Shown: one piece after another, positions 13,972-17,138 of the stretch
Layout of the letters: every line of letters begins with the position of its first letter
How positions within the stretch are numbered: the stretch's first letter is position 1
Assembly: GCA_030544185.1 (NCBI GenBank)
Contig: JAUNRO010000014.1
Location: 1-17,138, forward strand
DNA from: Propionibacteriaceae bacterium
Lineage (GTDB): Bacteria; Actinomycetota; Actinomycetes; Propionibacteriales; Propionibacteriaceae
DNA: 17,138 nucleotides
Direction: 5' to 3'
Notes under the pieces: model-generated
The model's input: the letters and a program-made list of their open reading frames with translations, nothing else
Told to the model about the DNA's origin: nothing
Databases searched by the model: none
Program-made: the position numbers and the translations under genes

Positions 13972-15324
13972 TCAGTTCCGCGCGCCCGCGGCGTACTCCG
14001 TCAGCGGCACCGCACCGCAACGCCACGCCTCGATGACCGGCTCGAGGATCCGCCAGCACTCCTCCGCCACGTCGCCGCGGACCGAGAGCAGATGATCGCC
14101 ATCGAGGATGCGGCCGAGGATCTCGCCATAGGGCCGCAGCGGATTGTCCCCCAGCTCCGCGCCGAGCTCGGTGGTGCCGAGGCGCAACCGGTCGGTATCG
14201 GTGTTCGTCGCGAGACTCAGCGCGATCCGCTGGGGATGCATCCCGATCGTCAGCACGTTCTCCGGGCAGCCACCCTCCAGCCCCTCGGGCAGGTGCCGCA
14301 CGCCCCGGAAGCGGACGGTGATCGTCGACCGGTCCTCGGCGAGGGCCTTGCCGCTGCGCAGGACGATGGGCACGCCCGCCCAGCGCTGGTTGCGCACCTC
14401 CAGCGTGACCTCGGCCAGGGTCTCGGTCCCCCGGCTGGGGTCGACGCCGTCCTCCTCCGCGTACGCCGGGATCTGCTTCTGGTCGATCTCGCCGGCGGTA
14501 TAGCGCGCCCGCCGGGAGGAAGCCACGGGATCGTCGGCCCAGAGGTGTGTGCTGCGCAGCGTATGCGCCATGAGGTCTGGCAGCTCGGGGGTGGCGATCC
14601 GCGCCGGCTCCTCCATCATCACCAGGCTCATCACGATGAGCAGATGGCTCTGGATCATGTCGATCAGCGCGCCCGCACCGTCGTAATAGGCCGCCCGTCC
14701 CTCCAGTGCGAGCGTCTCATCGGCGACGATCTCGATCCGCTCGATCCGGTCGGCGTTCCACGCGCTCTCCAGCAGGAAGTTCGCGAACCGCACGCCCAGG
14801 ATGTTGAGGACAGTGTGATCGCCGAGGAAGTGATCCACGCGGAACACCCGGTCCTCGGGCACCAGATCGCCGACGAGGCGGTTGAGCCGGCGCGCGCTGT
14901 CCAGGTCGTGGCCGAACGGCTTGTCCAGCCCGAGCACGAGATCGTCCGGCAGTTCCTCACCGCACAGGCCGGCGCAGACCTGCTCCGTGGCCGACGGCGG
15001 GAGAGCGAAATAGAGCACGCTCGGCCCGTCGAGGTTGCGGACCAGCTGGGCCAGCTCGGCCCCGGCATAGTCCTCGACCTGCACCCACCGGCTTGCCCGG
15101 GCGACCTCCTCCAGCTCCCGGCGCCCGCACTCCTGTTCGTCGAGAACGCCGCGGATCACGTCCTGCCACTCGGCATCGGGCTTGTCCGAACGCCCCACGC
15201 CGATCACCCGGACCCGTCGGCCGGGCTCGGTGGCCAACAAGGTCCCGAGCCCGGGCAGCAGCAGGCGCGAGGCCAAGTCGCCGCTGGCGCCGAGGATCAC
15301 GAAATTGGTGGTCTGCGCGGTCAT
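13972..15324 (-). CDS. zwf: Glucose-6-phosphate dehydrogenase family protein with an altered substrate motif
   Basis: Member of the glucose-6-phosphate 1-dehydrogenase family, which oxidises glucose 6-phosphate to 6-phosphogluconolactone with NADP+ or NAD+. At 450 residues it is shorter than the usual 480-510. Visible family features are the nucleotide-binding GASGDLASR (12-20), LDKPFGHD (133-140), DGAGALIDMIQSHLL with H227, RWAGVPIVLRSGKAL, and LRPYGEILGRILDGD. The signature RIDHYLGK appears as RVDHFLGD (162-169): the histidine (H165) is kept, but the lysine that contacts the sugar phosphate is aspartate. Either a different substrate or a diverged binding mode is possible, so zwf is given by family only. 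The start is uncertain: a GTG at 15340-15342 overlaps the glycosyltransferase stop as GTGA, and the ATG at 15322-15324, used here, begins nearer the family's first strand. Neither has a strong Shine-Dalgarno sequence, which suggests translational coupling. Confidence 0.88.
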   Translation of the reverse strand: MTAQTTNFVILGASGDLASRLLLPGLGTLLATEPGRRVRVIGVGRSDKPDAEWQDVIRGVLDEQECGRRELEEVARASRWVQVEDYAGAELAQLVRNLDGPSVLYFALPPSATEQVCAGLCGEELPDDLVLGLDKPFGHDLDSARRLNRLVGDLVPEDRVFRVDHFLGDHTVLNILGVRFANFLLESAWNADRIERIEIVADETLALEGRAAYYDGAGALIDMIQSHLLIVMSLVMMEEPARIATPELPDLMAHTLRSTHLWADDPVASSRRARYTAGEIDQKQIPAYAEEDGVDPSRGTETLAEVTLEVRNQRWAGVPIVLRSGKALAEDRSTITVRFRGVRHLPEGLEGGCPENVLTIGMHPQRIALSLATNTDTDRLRLGTTELGAELGDNPLRPYGEILGRILDGDHLLSVRGDVAEECWRILEPVIEAWRCGAVPLTEYAAGARN

Positions 15325-15338
15325 CGCGGCATCCGGGA

Positions 15339-16430
15339 TCACCGAGCCAACGCCGCCGCCGGACCCGGCGCCTCACCGAACCAGGCCTTGACGTTGGTGG
15401 CGAGTGCCCGTTCGAAGTCGTCGTCGTCGTGCGTCTCACGGATCCAGTCGTGGAAGGAACCCCCCGCAACCCGATCGAGCTCTGCCCGGCACTCCTCAGT
15501 GTCGGTGACGGCCCGGTTCAGCATCGCGACCGCCTCGTCCTCGTTGTTGTAGAAGAACGGATAGCCCTCGGGCACGATCGCGCGGGCCCATGGCGCGTCG
15601 GGGAACACCCCGATCACGCCGGCGAGCAGCGCCTCGATGTATTCGAGACCGTAGGACTCCTCCTGCGCCGTCGCCAGGAACGCGGTCGTCCCGGCCAGCG
15701 CCTCCCAGTAGCCCTCACGGGTGCGCAGCGGGCCGACCCAGGCCCAGCGATGCCGCGACATGGCCATCGCGGGCTCGCTGATCAGGTGCGCCTCGTGCAG
15801 CCGCATCTGCACGTTGATGCGGTTCTGCTTGTTCACCTTCTCGACGATGTCGATGAACTCCCATGGCTTCTTGCGATCGTGGCAATAGATCGCGGGATAG
15901 AGCACCACCGGGACTTCCGGCTCGTGGCGTGGCTGGACGCGCTCGACGCGGACGCCCAGGTTCACCCAGGCCAGCTTGGCCTGCTCGACGAACGGCTGGG
16001 TGGTCCACATCCGCATGATCTCGCGCACCTCACTGGCGGTGCGCTCGGAGTTGGCGAAGGTCGGGAACAGCGCGAACGTCAGGCCCAGCAGGGACTTGTT
16101 GACCCGGTGGTGATAGTTCTGCGATGCCGACCACCACACGAAGTTCATCAGCTTCGGCTCGGCCGCGGTCGAGTGCAGCACGCCCCAGACGCCGGTCGAG
16201 TCGATGACGTCCATGTTGATGACGAGCGTGTCATTGGCGTCCAGGAACTCCAGCGGGACCATGTCGAACCCGTTGCAGCGCTGGCTGGTCGGGCCGACCA
16301 GGATCGCGGGCTCGAACAGCCGCAGCAGCCGCCGCACGAGCACCGGGCCCGCCTCCTGTCCGACGATATCGCCGGACTCGTCCACGAGTGGCTGGTTGGC
16401 CGTGAGACCGTATTTCACCGCGACCCTCAT
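15339..16430 (-). CDS. GT-B fold glycosyltransferase, GT4-like, acceptor unknown
   Basis: A 363-residue cytoplasmic protein without signal peptide or clear membrane helix. The C-terminal half looks like a GT-B retaining glycosyltransferase: a strand with VVLYPAIYCHDRKKPWEFIDIV (175-196), then WVGPLRTREGYWEALAGTTAFLATAQEESYGLEYIEALLAG. The latter contains the E-x7-E nucleotide-sugar motif (E258 and E266). The N-terminal half, with NYHHRVNKSLLG and FALFPTFANSERTASEVREIM, is unfamiliar to me, and neither acceptor nor sugar donor can be assigned. Its ATG (16428-16430) overlaps the hppA stop as ATGA, and its stop abuts the dehydrogenase start, so the three are almost surely one transcript. Related retaining enzymes include glycogen, trehalose and sugar-phosphate glycosyltransferases; a role in central carbohydrate metabolism would suit the neighbours but is inferred. 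Confidence 0.82.
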   Translation of the reverse strand: MRVAVKYGLTANQPLVDESGDIVGQEAGPVLVRRLLRLFEPAILVGPTSQRCNGFDMVPLEFLDANDTLVINMDVIDSTGVWGVLHSTAAEPKLMNFVWWSASQNYHHRVNKSLLGLTFALFPTFANSERTASEVREIMRMWTTQPFVEQAKLAWVNLGVRVERVQPRHEPEVPVVLYPAIYCHDRKKPWEFIDIVEKVNKQNRINVQMRLHEAHLISEPAMAMSRHRWAWVGPLRTREGYWEALAGTTAFLATAQEESYGLEYIEALLAGVIGVFPDAPWARAIVPEGYPFFYNNEDEAVAMLNRAVTDTEECRAELDRVAGGSFHDWIRETHDDDDFERALATNVKAWFGEAPGPAAALAR

Positions 16431-17138
16431 CGCGCTTCCTCCTCCTGGGTGGACCGGGCGGCGCCGGTCTGCTGAGCGTACGCCCGCTCGGCCTTGCGCC
16501 GGGCCAGTTCCTCCGGGTCCGGTGGGGTGGGCCGCCGGTCGCGCTTCGCGCCGGTGTCCTGCTCGTCCTCATCGCCCATGGGCGCGGTGATGCGCATGCC
16601 ATAGAACGAGCGCCACACGAAGACCATGGTCGCGATAAAGAAGCCACCGGCGATGACATAGGTCCAGCCGCCCAGGCCCTGATAGGCAAGGCTCACGGCG
16701 AGCTCCACGGCCAGCAGGCCGAACAGCGTGGTGAACTTGATGACCGGGTTGAGCGCCACCGACGAGGTGTCCTTGTAGGGGTCGCCGACGGTGTCGCCCA
16801 CGATCGTCGCATCGTGCAGCGGGGTGCTCTTGGCGTGGAGATCGACCTCGACGATCTTCTTCGCGTTGTCCCAGGCGCCACCGGCGTTGGCCATGAAGAT
16901 CGCCTGATAGAGGCCGAAGATCGCGATCGACACCAGGTAGCCGATGAAGAAGTAGGGCTCGATGAAGGCGAACGCCAAGGTGGCGAAGAAGACCGCGAGG
17001 AACATGTTCAGCATGCCCTTCTGGGCGTACTGGGTGCAGATCTCCACGACCCGCCGCGAGTCCTCGGTGGAGGCCTTGGTGACCCCGTCGAGCTGGATGT
17101 TGTCCTTGATGAACTCCACCGCCCGGTAGGACCCGGTG
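16427..17138 (-). CDS. hppA: Membrane-bound proton-translocating pyrophosphatase, C-terminal part
   Basis: Cut by the right window edge; the last 236 residues are present. The full protein couples PPi hydrolysis to proton (in some members sodium) pumping across the cytoplasmic membrane and has about 16 helices. Visible here are GVTKASTEDSRRVVEIC, four hydrophobic segments, and the family's conserved loops GGAWDNAKK and GDTVGDPYKDTSS, which hold acidic and lysine residues of the PPi site. The ending FGLLAVELAVSL...FVWRSFYGMRI is typical of actinobacterial HppA. After GMRI there is a hydrophilic, charged tail of about 50 residues (GDEDEQDTGAKRDRRPTPP...), longer than I expect for the family. 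The position that separates K+-dependent from K+-independent enzymes is outside the window. It is the first visible gene of the hppA-glycosyltransferase-dehydrogenase cluster. Confidence 0.96.
   Translation of the reverse strand, partial: TGSYRAVEFIKDNIQLDGVTKASTEDSRRVVEICTQYAQKGMLNMFLAVFFATLAFAFIEPYFFIGYLVSIAIFGLYQAIFMANAGGAWDNAKKIVEVDLHAKSTPLHDATIVGDTVGDPYKDTSSVALNPVIKFTTLFGLLAVELAVSLAYQGLGGWTYVIAGGFFIATMVFVWRSFYGMRITAPMGDEDEQDTGAKRDRRPTPPDPEELARRKAERAYAQQTGAARSTQEEEAR

Noticed and set aside
14092..15552. Long plus-strand open frames opposite the dehydrogenase and glycosyltransferase genes (also 12463-13884 and 15093-16475)
   Set aside because: Composition typical of antisense shadows; no domains, and the minus-strand genes are well supported by motifs and start signals.
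1..17138. Mobile element, integron or prophage
   Set aside because: No transposase, integrase or recombinase, no terminal inverted repeats with target duplications, and composition looks even across the window.

Overview
The window is a 17.1 kb piece of a high-GC chromosome, tightly packed with genes. The last gene is an actinobacterial-type membrane proton pyrophosphatase, and many genes start with GTG and carry purine-rich Shine-Dalgarno sequences. Together these suggest an actinomycete-type bacterium; Propionibacteriales or a relative is a guess, not a demonstration. I see no tRNA, rRNA, CRISPR array, transposase, integrase or phage gene, and no gap longer than about 140 bases inside the window. 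It looks like ordinary chromosomal DNA carrying catabolic accessory genes.

Region 1 (1-2296, minus strand). A 27-bp-period repeat lies at the left edge. It is followed by a Bcr/CflA-type MFS exporter and a LysR regulator that precedes it in the direction of transcription. The LysR gene is divergent from putA, and a perfect 7+7 palindrome lies between them.

Region 2 (2314-11557): amino-acid catabolism. A bifunctional PutA without a DNA-binding domain (proline to glutamate, plus strand) converges on a five-gene minus-strand operon: M20D amidohydrolase, MFS carrier, YtcJ-like amidohydrolase, small cupin, ornithine cyclodeaminase. The cyclodeaminase has the expected catalytic residues and makes proline from ornithine, which PutA can oxidise. 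The simplest reading is a scavenging route for N-acylated or otherwise conjugated ornithine/arginine-type compounds: uptake, deacylation, ornithine, proline, glutamate. The substrates of the M20D, YtcJ and cupin proteins are inferred from context only.

Region 3 (11558-12745). A tandem (double) AsnC/Lrp-type regulator is divergent from the operon. An 18-bp inverted repeat in the shared intergenic region makes it the likely local regulator.

Region 4 (12706-17138, minus strand). The order of transcription is hppA (its 5' part lies outside the window), a GT-B glycosyltransferase, a divergent glucose-6-phosphate dehydrogenase, then a secreted alpha/beta hydrolase that strongly resembles the extracellular poly(3-hydroxybutyrate) depolymerase PhaZ7. 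The hppA and glycosyltransferase genes overlap by 4 bp and the dehydrogenase is also tightly coupled. The dehydrogenase lacks the phosphate-binding lysine of the RIDHYLGK motif.

The points most worth a second look are the ornithine/proline operon, the PhaZ7-like enzyme, the altered dehydrogenase motif, and the hppA-glycosyltransferase-dehydrogenase linkage.
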